Below, piece by piece: positions 33,371 to 45,066 of a stretch of DNA of 64,000 nucleotides. The translations under genes and the position numbers were made by a program. Position 1 is the first letter of the stretch. Each line of letters begins with the position of its first letter. Location: assembly GCF_965638725.1 (NCBI RefSeq), contig NC_134958.1, positions 14,511,464-14,575,463 of the forward strand, written 5' to 3'. The notes beneath the pieces are model-generated. The model had not been told where the DNA came from and made no database searches. It saw only the letters and a program-made list of their open reading frames with translations. This DNA is from Aptenodytes patagonicus. Its lineage: Eukaryota; Chordata; Aves; Sphenisciformes; Spheniscidae.

Positions 33371-36189
33371 GCAAGTGCCGCATTTGCAGAGAGACAGCCC
33401 AGGAGAACCTAGCTCAACTTTTATTGGGAAAGTGGTTTTCTCCTGCCGCAGGACCAAGCTGCAGCAGAGGGAGGAAAAGAAGCTTGGGACAGATGAAATA
33501 AATTCAGTATCAGTGACGTGCTCCTGTTTAGATGCAGCCCGAGCATCTCCACCCTCAAATCCCCATCAGGTATTTGCAGCTGATAACTGCTATCGCTGCC
33601 GATCCCTGGCTCCCTTGGCCAGCAGCACTGTCAGGGTTTCATGCCCAAAGACAGGACCTGGGGCTATGGCCAACAGAGATGCAGCAGAACAGTGAAGCTG
33701 GTCCTGAGATGCTCCCAGCTCACAAGAGGCTGTAGCGAGTCCCCAAACCCCCCAGGCCAAAGGATGAAATTAAGCCACCAAACCCCATTTGACCTGCCAG
33801 TGCAAGCAGCAACGATGCTGGGAGAGCATGGTCCATCCTGCTGGAGACCAGCCCCCAGGCAACCTCGCTGATTCCAAAACTACTGTCCTTGGAGATGCTC
33901 TGCTCTTTCCTGGGCATGTTTTAGCTCAAATAACTCTTAGCCTTTGTACTAAAGATGCTACAGGCCCAAGGTGGCTGTGTTTTCAGGTGATGGTTCCTTG
34001 GAGGGCGATGGAGCGTGGTACCCCAGATGAGAGGTACACCTCAGCTGCAGGAGCCAGCCTTAGAGCCTAAGAAACCCCACTTTTCCACCACTGTGAAGTT
34101 TTGTCCAACAAGTGGGCCGGCACCAAACAACCCTACTGCAAGCAACAGCAGGTCTTTGCCCTCCTTCAGGCTGGCGGAGCCTCCAACGGCACAACCCATC
34201 CTAACCCTGCTGTCCTCTGTACACGGGGTGGCAGGGCAGGGCCAGCACAATCCAGGTACCCCTGTGCACACAGGGATGTGGTACACAGGTCCCAGAGATG
34301 CACAGAAACACCTTTGCACCAGACCCACCACCCTGAGCAGAGAGCAGCACTGAGCAGGCGCAGGCTGGAGCATCCCATGGGACATGCGTAGGAGAGACCT
34401 CACAAAGGGCTTCACTTTGGTCCCTCCTGCAGGGAAGGCATGTGCGCAGGGAAGGCATGTGCACAGTTTCTTTTGTTTCAGCATTCACATAAAGCAAATT
34501 CAAAAGAGAACATAAGGCAGAGGGGATCTGGGGCTACGAGGAGCTCACCCAAGGAGCCGAGGAAACAGCGCTGGTGCTTTGAACATAAGTATCACCCACA
34601 CAGCTAACCTAGCGCACGCCTGAACTGGTGACTCAAAGGTGCAAGGGGTGCAGCACATGAGTGTGCCAGGAGGCTCATTACCCCCTGCCTCCACCTGCCA
34701 TCCCCATCTGGCTGCGTGAACCTGGAGAGAGGCTTCCCGCAGGCATCCAGCAGCTGACCCAAACCCTGCAGGAAATGGAGCACATCAGGCTGAGATTAAC
34801 CCCAAACAATCAAACAGGTCAGTTATTTGTGGCACTTGCTTCTATCTGATGGAAACCCAGATTTGGGAGCAACTTTCCTTGCTACATGCCCAAGCAATAC
34901 AAGAGTATTACGCTTTCCTCTAGGAGCCTTGTGGTAAGGATGGAGGAGGAGCTTGACTCCCTGAGTGCTCCTCCTGGCATCCCATCTCCTGCTCTTCTGC
35001 AGCCCTCTGCTTTCCACTTGCTTTGCTCTCTTCCTCCCTTCCACGCAGCCTGGGCACCCGTGCAGGGAGCATAGAGGGTCGATACTAACCAGGATCGCTG
35101 CTACAGCAGTAGAAGCCCAGCTCAGCCCATCTGTCTTGCACCGGGGCATATGCAGTCACTGAGAGCAGCAAACAGGCACGTCCCAGCTGCGAGGGCACCG
35201 AGTCCAGTGGGAGCTGGAGCTGAGCTCCCCCCTGCCCACCAAGCCTGAGCCTAGAGCTCGCACTGGCTCACCGACGGGCGCCCGCCTTGCTGCACTGTCT
35301 GTGCCAACGAGCATGTCAGTGGTGCTGCTGCATGCGTTTTATTTTGCTTTTTAAACATGTCAAAGCAGACTGTTTCCCTCACATTGCTCTCAGATGTGGT
35401 TGAATTGTTTTCGCCAAAACTTCCCAAATACAAAGTTTCAACCTAAAGCAGACAGTGCCCACAGAAAGTTTTCCCCCCAAGCTAACTGCAAAGTTATAAG
35501 CAAATAAAACTGGATTTAATAATGGGAAATACTCATCATTCTTGTGCATGCGCCTCTGAAGTAAAACCACCCTCATAGAAGACATCCTTCTCCAGTAAAG
35601 CAGAGTTTGTGCTAGATGCTCACTGCTTTTTGGACCAAAGCACATGGAAAACCAGGTTTATTTTCCCTTCATGTGGTCACAATCTCGCGGCAGTGTTCAA
35701 ATCTCCTTTCTTTATAGCCTTAAAAATTATCGAGGAGCTGCTTTGTTACAGCCTTTTTTCAAGAGGTCCCCAAACCAGCCTCCCCCAAAAGCTTCCCAGC
35801 ATGGCGAGGTCCTCGGGTCTACCAGCATGGAAAATCCCACCCGTCAGTTCATGGGCACAGAATGATCCTGTTCTATTTTTCAATCAAAACGAGTAATGAG
35901 ATGTATAAGGGCACCTTAAAGCAGCTCCTGGCTGTAAAGCTGCAAGAGGACACTGGGAAAGCAGTGCTCCGGGGCAGCACGGCTGCTGGGAGCCCTCACC
36001 ATTGCACACGCACGAGGGACAGTTTTGGAGCCTGCGAACACGCATTGCCTCTGTGCAGCAGCATCCCTCGCCTGCTCTCATCGCCCCTCCACGAGACGAG
36101 CTAGTAGTGTGGAAATACCAAAGGCGGTGCAGGCAGAGAGCATCCCTGGCACATCCAATTTGCCATCTCCCCATCATCGCTTCCACAGT
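33371..36189. other. Noncoding stretch, mixed composition
   Basis: No gene is seen. It contains a 17-bp two-unit repeat at 34430-34463. AT-richer segments at 35330-35600 and 35690-35760 have no clear motif clusters. Openings are under 150 codons and overlap. Confidence 0.5.
34430..34463 (+). repeat. 17-bp tandem duplication
   Basis: CAGGGAAGGCATGTGCG followed directly by CAGGGAAGGCATGTGCA: two units differing at the last base. Confidence 0.85.
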
Positions 36190-36465
36190 GAGCAAAGTTT
36201 AATTTGACGTGGTCCTCAACACCTCAAGAGCTCTTTGTTCTTCAAATCTAGAAACTAATTAAACCTGACCGAGGAAGGCTTTCAGATTCTGTGTCTTATT
36301 TTTAATTGGGAATCATGAGAGAAATACCATTGAGTGTAAAAATACAATACAGTCTCAACAGCAATGTAAACATTGCAAGGAAAGCTTCTCACGACATGGA
36401 GTCATCAGACCTTTACTTAATGATCATAATGAAATTGCTTTGAATTACACAGCCTCCTTAATGCA
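36190..36465. promoter_or_regulatory. Candidate conserved noncoding element with a small palindrome
   Basis: AT-rich, non-repetitive island. It includes GAAACTAATTAAACC near 36250, TTTTTAATTGGGAATC near 36299, a palindrome at 36361-36376 (GCAATGT, 2-nt spacer, ACATTGC) that contains a forkhead-type GTAAACA, and TTAATGATCATAATGAAATTG near 36417. No coding signal. Confidence 0.4.
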
Positions 36466-36519
36466 AAGCTCCCAGGAGAGCAGGGTGCAGCACCGGAGCC
36501 CCAACGGGCAGGATCAGGC

Positions 36520-36605
36520 AGCAACGTGTTTGGAACGGGAGACTCCCGGGTTGGGGTTTTGGATCTGCAGTAATTTGTTATGGGACATTGCACAAGCTAC
36601 ATTGG
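36520..36605 (+). mobile_element. Possible MIR SINE remnant, + orientation
   Basis: GGAGACTCCCGGGTT followed about 15 bp later by GATCTGCAGTAATTTG and then GGGACATTGCACAAGC follows the order and spacing of the MIR core (GGAGACCTGGGTT, CTCTGCCACTAA, GTGACCTTGGGCAAG). I estimate roughly three quarters identity over the right-hand 35 bases, aligned by eye to the remembered consensus. Target duplications are not expected to survive at this age. Confidence 0.4.
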
Positions 36606-37411
36606 GCGTGGTTTTTTTCCAGAGGGGACATAAAGCAACCCCCGCTCCTGGTGCTCTGGGAAGGGCAGCTGGAGGTATGCATAGCCCTGCAGAGCGGGCT
36701 GGGCTCAGTGAGGCGGAGGTGCTTTCCAGGCTGCACCAACACCCGCCCATCCCCATGCCCCTCTACGCCACCCAGGCACAGAGGCTGAGGTTTATTTGGG
36801 GTTTCACGGCTAGAGGTTTTCACCAGTGCACGAGGCTTACCGAGGAGTTTGGAAACAGGAAAAATAAGCAGGAAGATATAAGTCCACTTCAATCAAGCAT
36901 GGTGTACAGACAGATCTCTCCCAGGACATAAGAAGGGAGGAGAACCATCAATGCTCCACGTTATTTGTCTCTCCCAAGGATCTGGAGCAACAGAGAAGAT
37001 CACAGCAAGCCGAAACAGCGTTGCACACAACAGGTTCATTCCAAATTTGAAACTGCAAAGGCACTTTGCCTTGTCCACATACAAGCTCCACCTCTTCACC
37101 TAGCACCCTTGGGCCACGGAGCAATGAGACTGAGGTGAGTGACTGCCTGATCTGCTGGAGGTGACACTGGGTGCAGGTCCTCACCCCACAGACAGACCTG
37201 GCTGGGGAGGGGACATCGCAAGGTGCAAGGTTCAGCCATGATGGCACGTCCCCATTGACTGTCCCAAATAGCTGGCACTTGCCAAGAGCCCTTTGAAGAC
37301 ACCCAGGCGAGTAACATCCCCAGGCTCCTTTCAGCCCAAAAACAACGCAAGAAGTGAGAAGACCTCAGCTTGACATGGGGACAATCTCATACTGTTTTAT
37401 CCGAGAGGCCA

Positions 37412-37459
37412 TGTGTGCCCAGGAGAGCATGCACACGCGTGCCCAGGAAAGCATGCACC
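37412..37459 (+). repeat. 24-bp tandem duplication
   Basis: TGTGCCCAGGAGAGCATGCAC (from 37414) recurs as CGTGCCCAGGAAAGCATGCA(C) from 37438, a 24-bp period with two substitutions. Confidence 0.8.
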
Positions 37460-38659
37460 CCAGCTAAGGCGAGGAGGAGAAACAGGTCTCTGGCTGAGAA
37501 AGGACAGAAAACACTGGAAGTTCTGGCTCCCAGACACAGTTTGTTTCATTCTTTCACAATCGTATCTGCTACGCTCATACTCTGCCATTTCAGGGACAGG
37601 TGCCTGGGGGAAGGTCATGCTCTGTAACCTGACATCAAGGTACCTCCCAAGCCAGGGAATTTATTATTCGTACTGATAAGCTATGATCCATTAAAGACAC
37701 TTCCCTGTATCCTTCCATCTTACACAGCTCTTCTCCGCCAGCCTGGGAGGTGCTTTTAGATACTGCCTCTAGTTTAAATGGAGGATGACACAGAGCAGGT
37801 GAAAACACAGCTATTTGGAAGTGACAAATCTCCCATTTCCCCAGGAGCATCTGCAAAGCACGAGCCTCCAGCAAAGCTCCTCTTCCCAGAAAAGGAAGAG
37901 AAGGAAAACAGCAATCCTTCAAAAATCAGAGCTTCCTTTACAGGGATTAAAAAGGAAAAAGATGCAAAACATCCCATAAATTCCCATCTCTCTGAGGCAG
38001 AGCCGTGGAGGCGAGAGCACGCAGTCGTCTGACAAGGGCGGCATGGTACAGCACAGTCCTCCGCGACCTTAATGCCTTCTCCCCAGAGATTTGAGATCAA
38101 TTCATTTCCATACTGGAGACAGAGATCATTTGTCAGCTTTAAAAGGGACAATGTCGTCCCCCCGCTGTCGAGCTGTGGCAAAGGCAGACAGCTTCATTTG
38201 AAAAGCAAGCATCGCTTCGGGTTTGCTGAAAGCGCTCGCCGCGTCCTCACACTCAGACCTGCCAGCGGGCAGCGATGGAGGTGTCAAGCCCCACGGGGGG
38301 CTGGGGGAGACCAGCAGCTTCCCCCAGCATGCTGCAAGGAAGGGCCAGGAGGCTGAAGGTGGATGAAGGGGCTGGAGGGAGGGGGACAAGCTGGAGGGGT
38401 GGGCTGGAGCACATCCAGCATCCAGCTGAGCTCCAGGTTACACCGCTCCTACGTCAGCCTGTGGTTGTACATAAGGCATAACACACGTGACACCAAGGTC
38501 CTGTGAATGCTGGGGCCTCTGGTCCCTCCTTATATCAAGGGCAATTGCAGGGATGGGTAATACAGAGACAAGTCATTTGCCTGGCACTGCCAGAAACTAT
38601 TGCCGTGTTTCCGATACTCAGGCTGGGGGAGGTAGGAGGGAGGATCACAGACTCATCTC

Positions 38660-39070
38660 TGCTCCTTATTAATTTTGCATGCTAAGCGACCCACTGCAAA
38701 ACAAGACCCAAGCCATGTAACCCAGCAGCCCATGGTAACGGGCTTCCCCATATCAAAGTTATTCATCTGAAGAACTGGGCAAATACACACAAAGAAAGAA
38801 AATATTTGTAGAAATCAAGAAATCAAGCCTGTAAATAATGTATCAATCAACAATCTCTTCTTTTGGACTCAACAAGTGCTATTCAAAGTGCTCAGAAAAA
38901 AGTGAATAATCTCTGATGTTACTGTTACAATCCCTGCCAATTTGTTTTCAATAGATACCAAGTGCTCTGATGAAAAGCATCAGGAATAAAGTCTTTAAAA
39001 ATTTAGTATTTCTTTCTAAAGAGTAAGCTGATTTATTATACTCAGTCCTAAAAAAAATTTTTAAAAAATC
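38660..39070. promoter_or_regulatory. Candidate conserved noncoding element
   Basis: About 400 bp AT-rich, non-repetitive, with TTATTAATTTTGCATGC near 38666, AATAATGTATCAATCAACAATC near 38835 and GAATAATCTCTGATG near 38904. No opening of 60 codons is contained in the block. A second, smaller AT-rich patch at 39260-39400 (TCAATTTAATTGC, and a perfect 12-bp palindrome AATGCATGCATT at 39367-39378) may belong to the same element group. Confidence 0.35.
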
Positions 39071-41089
39071 AGAAAGCTTTCTGCATCTCTGCCAAAGCAG
39101 CTCCTGGGGTGGCGGTGACTTGGAGCAGGGCTCCCCCGCGACAGGACACCGGGCTCCTCTGGCAGCACATCTGCTGCCAACAACAGAGCTCTATGGGGAT
39201 GGAGTCAGCCGCAGGGCCCTGGGGACTATGCAGGTATCTGTAGGGTGAAAGCATGGTGGAGGCAGTAGGCACAAAGAACTCAATTAACCGTCCATAGGTA
39301 CCCTGAGCATCTATGGCTGGTGTTCAATTTAATTGCAGAGAGAGCAATAAACCTTCCTGGCCTCATAATGCATGCATTCATTTCTCATTATAGTCAGCCT
39401 CACCAGCCTGACCACTGTCCATGTGAAAAACAAGAAGGAAAACCAGCAAAAAACAGAGACGAATATCAGGAATGCCACTCACTGGGAGACACCTCTAAGG
39501 AGCTTGCACGTGACTCCCTGGCAGCTACCGCCGTGCCCTCCCAGCTCCGGGCAGCCTCCAGGTCCGAGCCTGTGGCTTGCAGGAGCTCCCCATTTCTGGG
39601 TACTCGTCAGTGTAAGGAGTGAGAAAGATGCCAGTTTCTGGTGGCCACGAGCCCTCAGTAACACTCACCGGCTTTGCCGACTGCCAAGGTCTCTGCTGCA
39701 CACTGCAGACAGCTTCTTTGCACAGCTCACAACACCAACCCTCAGCAGAAAGGGGCTCACGGGTGTCGAGATCCACAAAGTGCTACACATCAGCAAAGGA
39801 GTGGGAAATGACTACACCATTATCCAGGCATTAGGTCCGGGTTGAAGACTGATCATCAACATCAGAGAGAGTTTGTAATTAAAAGGCCAAATGATTTGGG
39901 AAGAACTGAGGTTAAGGTGATGCTAAGGTGACTTGAAGAAAGGATACCAATGCCTCTATTAAAGGTCTACAACATACCTAGAATGAACACATCCACCCCT
40001 GGAGAATGGGGCAGGATGCAGCAACACTTAGCACCAGGAACAGTTTGCAGTGAACAGAATCCTCCACCCTTCAGAGCCCAGGAGCAGAAATGCACTGCAA
40101 GTGAATCCCCAGGCATCAGGGGACCCGCAAAGAAAGGTCCCTGAGCACTAAACCAGAAGTTGCTACCACTTGTTCCCCAACACCACGCACAGGACTAAAA
40201 GACAAGTTAAGGTATTACTCACTCATGAGCAAGGCTGAGATGGCTGAAGTGCTTCCCAGGTCCTACTCCATAACATTTTCTGGGAAAAGAAGGCAGGACA
40301 GAAGCCAGCACCCTTTGCCACACTGTTTATCTCAGGCCACTAAATGGTAAACACAAAAATGCCCACACCTGATGAACGTGTGCCGGTAGTTGCCCCTCTC
40401 TGTGTATCCTTGCCAGGTCCTCTGTGGTGCAGCCTCAGCTCTGCAATGGGCAGATGGGGCCCAGCTGTGCTGCCCACACCAGTTCCCCTGCCCAAACCTC
40501 CACCAGCCCCAGCCGGCCCAGAGAGCAGCGCGGAGGGGGCCGGCAGAGGGGAAGAGCACTGTGTCACCTGTCCTGCTCACCTGCAAAAACCCAAGCGTAA
40601 CCAAGCATCTCCTCGCTGTGCCTGCAGGGCACGTGGTGATAAATGGCTTTGTGCCTGTGCCCAGGAGACCTTGTCTGGCCCAGCTCGGATCTGGGGGCTG
40701 CCAAGCAGTGACAGGGCTTCTGCAAGCTCTGCAGGCTGCTCATGAGCACTGCTGCCCAGCTGATGTGGAGGGAGCAGAGGATTGCTCCTGCAAGTGCACC
40801 TCATGGAAGCGTGCTGTGTGGTGCTGAGCACCAGCATAGCTCAGCACAGCTTGGCATGGCACGGCACAGCATGACCAACAACACCCAGAGTCTGGGACCC
40901 AGGCCCTTGAGAACAAGGTGTTGCAGAAAGCCCTTTATTAACCTTGCTTGTGATCCTCAAGGCATCTGACAGCAAAGCAGCTCGGCTGTGTGTGTGTGTG
41001 TGCACAAGGAAAGGATGTCAGGGCAGCGGCTTCGTTTTCGTGCAGCAATCTTGATGGTTGCACTTTTCTCTCCCCCCTGGCTCCCCCTC
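39071..41089. other. Noncoding stretch, mixed composition
   Basis: No gene is seen. A (TG)8 microsatellite lies at 40987-41002. The 40830-40880 segment has loose repetition of GGCACAGC-like words. Openings up to about 157 codons overlap and have no domain. Confidence 0.5.
40987..41002 (+). repeat. (TG)8 microsatellite
   Basis: Eight uninterrupted TG units. Confidence 0.9.
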
Positions 41090-41640
41090 CCCGCATGGGC
41101 AGCACCAAATGCTAATGCAGATGCCAAAACCGTGTAAAATGCACGCTGAATTCTGGGGAATTAGGAAATTTCCATTTCAATTCAAATACAAATTAAACTC
41201 AAAGTTGTCATCAAAGAAAAGAAGAAGATGAGGATCAAAGTGATGCAACACTCTGGGAAAGGAAAAGATTAAAGAAAGTAAATTGAACAAGATTTTAAAG
41301 AGATATTAAAAGGTGTTAATGCAAGCTAATGCAGCTAATGAAGAGAAAGGGAGGCTATTCAATTAACATTTGCAGCAAGGAGAGAAGAGCTTTCTACACC
41401 TCCGCTATAACATCAAAGGGTGGATGCTACCTCTTATTAAAAGGGAACATAGAATATTTAAAAGGCAGAATAGATTAAAATAGATTTCAGATAATTATGT
41501 CTACCTCCATAATGGCAACAGTTTATCATTATATTCCAAAAACAAATCTAATAATATGTGCCACATACTGCAGTTAGAAACATTCTTTGAAGTGTTTCAG
41601 AAAAGCAGCAATTAAACTAAAGTACAGACGGGTCTGTGGT
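41090..41640. promoter_or_regulatory. Candidate conserved noncoding element beside a CpG cluster
   Basis: About 550 bp of AT-rich, non-repetitive sequence. A run of related words around 41316-41342 (GTTAATGCAAGCTAATGCAG then GCTAATG) gives three homeodomain-type TAATG cores at about 10-bp spacing. Further strings are GATTAAAATAGATTTC near 41472 and CTAATAATATG near 41548. No opening of 60 codons lies inside. The adjoining CpG cluster at 41690-41882 makes this a candidate enhancer/promoter pair. Confidence 0.4.
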
Positions 41641-41689
41641 TTCTCTGGGTAATGGGAAACTTGAAATGTCCAGCTGAAACTAGGAACTT

Positions 41690-41882
41690 CGCCCTTCGCC
41701 CACGTTCGCCCTCGCGGCCTCCCCCAGCCAAAACGCCAGGCTGCGGCCGGGCGAAGGGGAGGATGCTCCGCACGAGAGGTGCGAGCTGCGATATTCCCCG
41801 CAGAGAGGAGACTCGGCGAGCCCCACTGCGTTATTAATACGAGATGACGGTCGCATGCTGGCAGCCAGAGCGAGCGCGTGCT
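41690..41882. promoter_or_regulatory. Orphan CpG cluster (small CpG island)
   Basis: I count 24 CpG dinucleotides in about 193 bp, above the number expected from base composition (rough observed/expected near 1.3). CpG is strongly depleted in the surrounding AT-rich DNA. Vertebrate CpG clusters of this density are normally unmethylated promoters or regulatory CpG islands. There is no TATA box, and no coding start or splice donor that I can defend, so it could start a noncoding transcript or be a distal CpG-island enhancer. Confidence 0.5.
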
Positions 41883-44589
41883 CACAGGGACCTTCAAGTG
41901 AAATTAAGGGACGTGTGCTATAGCCAAAAGGACCAACTGCTCAGCTTCAACCTTTGATCAGCACACCCTGCTGTCCTCCCAGGGCCGAGCGCTCGTCCTG
42001 GCACTGTCACAGCAATGCCGCCTCCTTCCTCCAAGCTTCACCGAAAGGGGACGGGGAAGCGGGGAGAAAACCCCAGCAAATGCAAACAGACAGACAAAGC
42101 AGCCTGACAACCCACAAGAGCAAAATGACAAGCCAAAAGCCTCCTTCTAATCGCCCCTCCAGGGCTTTGGTCCTTCTGGCAGCGAGGATGCACCGCACGT
42201 CAGCACACCGCAGCACCTGCCAGCCGGCTCTGCTGCAGAGCCCAGCACTTTAATACGGCGGGGTTTTATCTGCACAGGAGATGTTGTTTGTTTGGTTTTG
42301 AGCAATAATTAAAGATAATTTTAGTATTTGCAAACAACTCAAAACTAAACAGTGAAGACCAAGTACAATACTATCTCCCTGGATCGCGGTGGATGCTATG
42401 CGGATTGATGTGTTTTTACCAGCAGGGATTGCTTGCAGAGCTCTGTGCCGCTGCAGGGATTTTATTGTCACAAAACAAAAACAGGAAAAGAAGTGGAAAA
42501 CCTGTGTCTCGGGAAGAGCAGAGGGCCGCGATGCTCCCACGGCGCCAGGAAGCACTGCAGCGCCCAGGGCCCAGCACGAGTGCAGCCAGGGCAAGGCTGG
42601 AAAACACATTTGGGAAATGGTGGTTTTCTGTGCTGGCAGCATTTGTTAGCTCCAAACTGGAATCTCATTTAAAGGCTACAAGCGTGTTTCTGTGCAGAAG
42701 GTGGGCACTGAATGGCCTCAAGCCATGCCCGCGCCGAAGTCCCTTGTCCCCGTGCTGTTTCTCAGGGCCAGATCCTTTCTTGCTTTTCAGACAGTTCTGC
42801 ACTTTCTGCCAGCAGCCCCTCACTGACACAGACCAGCCCATCCCTCCAGCGCACTCCCACGGCAGAGACACCGCCAAGGCAGAAGCAAACACCAAAGCTT
42901 TTTGAAAGTTATTTTCTTTCTGGTTAAGGGGGAAAAAAACAGACACTGCATTAACCCCCAGGGCAAGATGTCTGAGAATGAGAATCGACGTATTTTTAAT
43001 TTCCTCCGGAGACACTCAGCACCGTCCCTGGCTCCTGGGAGCCAGCGGGCTGCCTGCTCATGTATCCCCGGGTGTGGAGAAGCCAAAACCACCTGAACTG
43101 GCCAGGACTCTGGTGTTTCGGGAGACTTGGGCAAATCTGTCAAATGCTTCTGTGGCTGCTGGAGCCATTGCACGGTGTCTTCAGAGACTCATTGCATTTT
43201 CCTCAAATTTGGCTAGAAAGAAAAGCAGGCAGCAGGGAAGGGTCCTCTTTTGTTCTGCTTTAGGGGTTGGGGTTTTTTTGCTTCATTTGATACTGATAAC
43301 AGAACAGCAGCATGTATCAAAAAGGAGGTACTGTGGGCAACCACCACCCAGAGCTGGTGGTTTAAAGATGCTCTGGCCAGTTCGAATCTTGCTCTCATGC
43401 CAGATTCCTGGTAACACTGTGCAGCAGTTTGTCTGCTCACGCTGGGGGAGCAGCCCACCCGGCAGCACTACAGCTGCAGGAGCACATCACCCACGCGAAA
43501 GCGTTAAACATAAGGGAGTAAGATCTGGCACTGCAATGATGAACCAGCTCGTGCTAGTGGACAGTATCACGGCTTGCGTCTCGTCCTTGCCCTTCCCTGC
43601 TCCAAGCTGTACCCGGAGCAACCTGGCCCTGAGCCTGCCAGAGGCACACGCAGCTCTCAGTCCCGCAGGAGATCCCCTTCCCAAGAGCATTTCTTCCCTC
43701 TCCCGTCCTTGAACATTTCCAGTTCATTGATCTTGCCACTGAGATGATCTACTTTGTCAAAATCTCTTCTAGCCTTCTTGGGTAACACTCCTGCCCTGCA
43801 ATTTCTGTCTGACTTGGAGCTGTTTCCATTGAACATGGAGGAAGAAGAGGTGGAGTTGTGATCCAGACCTGGTGGGAGCTGGAGACCTGCTCCTCACAGC
43901 GGGGACACCGTGGACCAGAGGTGGACTGCCGCGCTCCCCCTGTGCCGGATCAGGCAGCTCCTACATCCCCTCTCCTCTCCCTCTCCCACGAGGGGCAGCC
44001 CAGGGAGGTAGCTAAAGGGAAGGACCTTCCCCAGCCCACCCAGAGCTGCCCATCCACACGGCGTTGCTCGGACCCCAAGCGGTAGGGAATTGCTCCCACC
44101 CTGCACTGGGCTCCGGCAGACGTGCCAGCACTCCTCCACTCGCAGCAGGTGTCACTCCCCATCTCATCCCGCTCCCTCGCTGTCGGAGCACGCCTCCTCC
44201 CTCGCTCTTCGCAGGGCAGCCCAGGACCTGCTCCCACACGTTGCAGCCGCTTAGCCATGGACATGTCCCCAGAGCAAAAGCAAATTGTGCCCTTGTGCCA
44301 CAGGAGTGTGATGGGATTAGGAAACCTCACCACTAACGCAGGTCGGGTGATGTGGTCGAGAAATCCTCTTCTGTGCATTTGATTTTCTGTTCCTTTCTCC
44401 CTGGAAATCACCACAAAGCCTGGCTGAAGCCCTGCGGGAGGGGCGTCTCACTGCTGCTGCACAAGTGGGTGCTTCTGCAGATGGGGCTTTCCAGCAAAGC
44501 AAACCTTTACTTTGCAGTAATTGAGCATTTCCTTGAAACAGAATTAGTGAAACCCACAAGTTTCAGAATGGACTGCTAGGCCTGATGAG
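41883..44589. other. Noncoding stretch, mixed composition
   Basis: No gene is seen. An AT-rich patch at 42255-42400 (GCAATAATTAAAGATAATTTTAG) may be a small element. Openings up to 244 codons (42978-43712, +) have no domain and overlap others. A MIR-like word near 43110-43150 is too weak to call. Confidence 0.5.
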
Positions 44590-44800
44590 CGGAGGAAAGG
44601 CAGGATCTCTCCATCTAAGCAAGGGCATATAAAACACACTGAATTAGCAGAGCTCATTATTTCAAGTGCCAGAGGATTTCATTGAGATGCAGCAGCTTAA
44701 TACGCGGCATTAGCCTGGTGACCCGCTCACCTCTGCCAAAGGAGTGTTCAATCCACTCCTCTGCTATTAGGAGCAGCCCAAGCAGGTCGGGTTAATGACA
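44590..44800. promoter_or_regulatory. Candidate conserved noncoding element
   Basis: Non-repetitive block with GAGCTCATTATTTCAAGTG near 44651, GCTTAATACGCGGCATTAGCC near 44695 and CTGCTATTAGGAG near 44760. No coding signal. A weak candidate. Confidence 0.3.
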
Positions 44801-44993
44801 CACCTGAGGACGCCCCTGCCCGCCCCTCGCTAACCAGCAGATCATCTGCAGAGCCTGTTCAAACACCCAGCGTGGAAAACCTTCTCACCCCTGTTTGGAG
44901 GAAACCCCGGGTTTTGGGATTCTTTCACAGGCAAATGTCAGCTCTGATGAAACATTTAAATTTTCCCATGGGAGATGTCTAAACAAAACATTA
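44801..44993. other. Spacer before the long hairpin
   Basis: No gene or recognised repeat. Composition changes from GC-rich to AT-rich near 44930. Confidence 0.5.
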
Positions 44994-45066
44994 ACATTTT
45001 GACTTAAAATGTCATTTCACTCTGGTTCTTCAATTAAAAACAAAATGACATTTCAAGTCAAAACGT
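44994..45066. other. Long imperfect hairpin (24-bp arms, 25-nt loop)
   Basis: The left arm (44994-45017, containing TTTTGACTTAAAATGTCATT) and right arm (45043-45066, containing AATGACATTTCAAGTCAAAA) are reverse complements at 22 of 24 positions. Both mismatches are transitions of the kind that become G:U wobbles in a - strand transcript, so that RNA would pair along all 24 bp. The loop is 25 nt. A third related word (ATATTTCAAGTAAG) lies near 45113. It could be a miniature inverted-repeat transposon remnant, an unrecognised RNA stem, or chance in AT-rich DNA. I do not match it to a known microRNA. Confidence 0.55.

Larger units (their letters stand above)
36466..38659. other. Noncoding stretch with a probable MIR remnant
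   Basis: No gene is seen. A probable MIR fragment lies near 36520-36605 and a 24-bp two-unit repeat at 37412-37459. A G-rich run at 38367-38403 (GGGG, GGG, GGGGG, GGGG, GGG with one loop of about 10) could form an extended quadruplex on the + strand. Openings are under 165 codons and overlap. Confidence 0.5.

Noticed and set aside
43100..43150. MIR-like words (ACTTGGGCAAATCTGTCAAA)
   Set aside because: Only about 20 bases resemble the MIR core, and upstream words do not follow in order.
42978..43712. 244-codon open frame, + strand
   Set aside because: No domain, and it crosses regions of differing composition without exon-like features.
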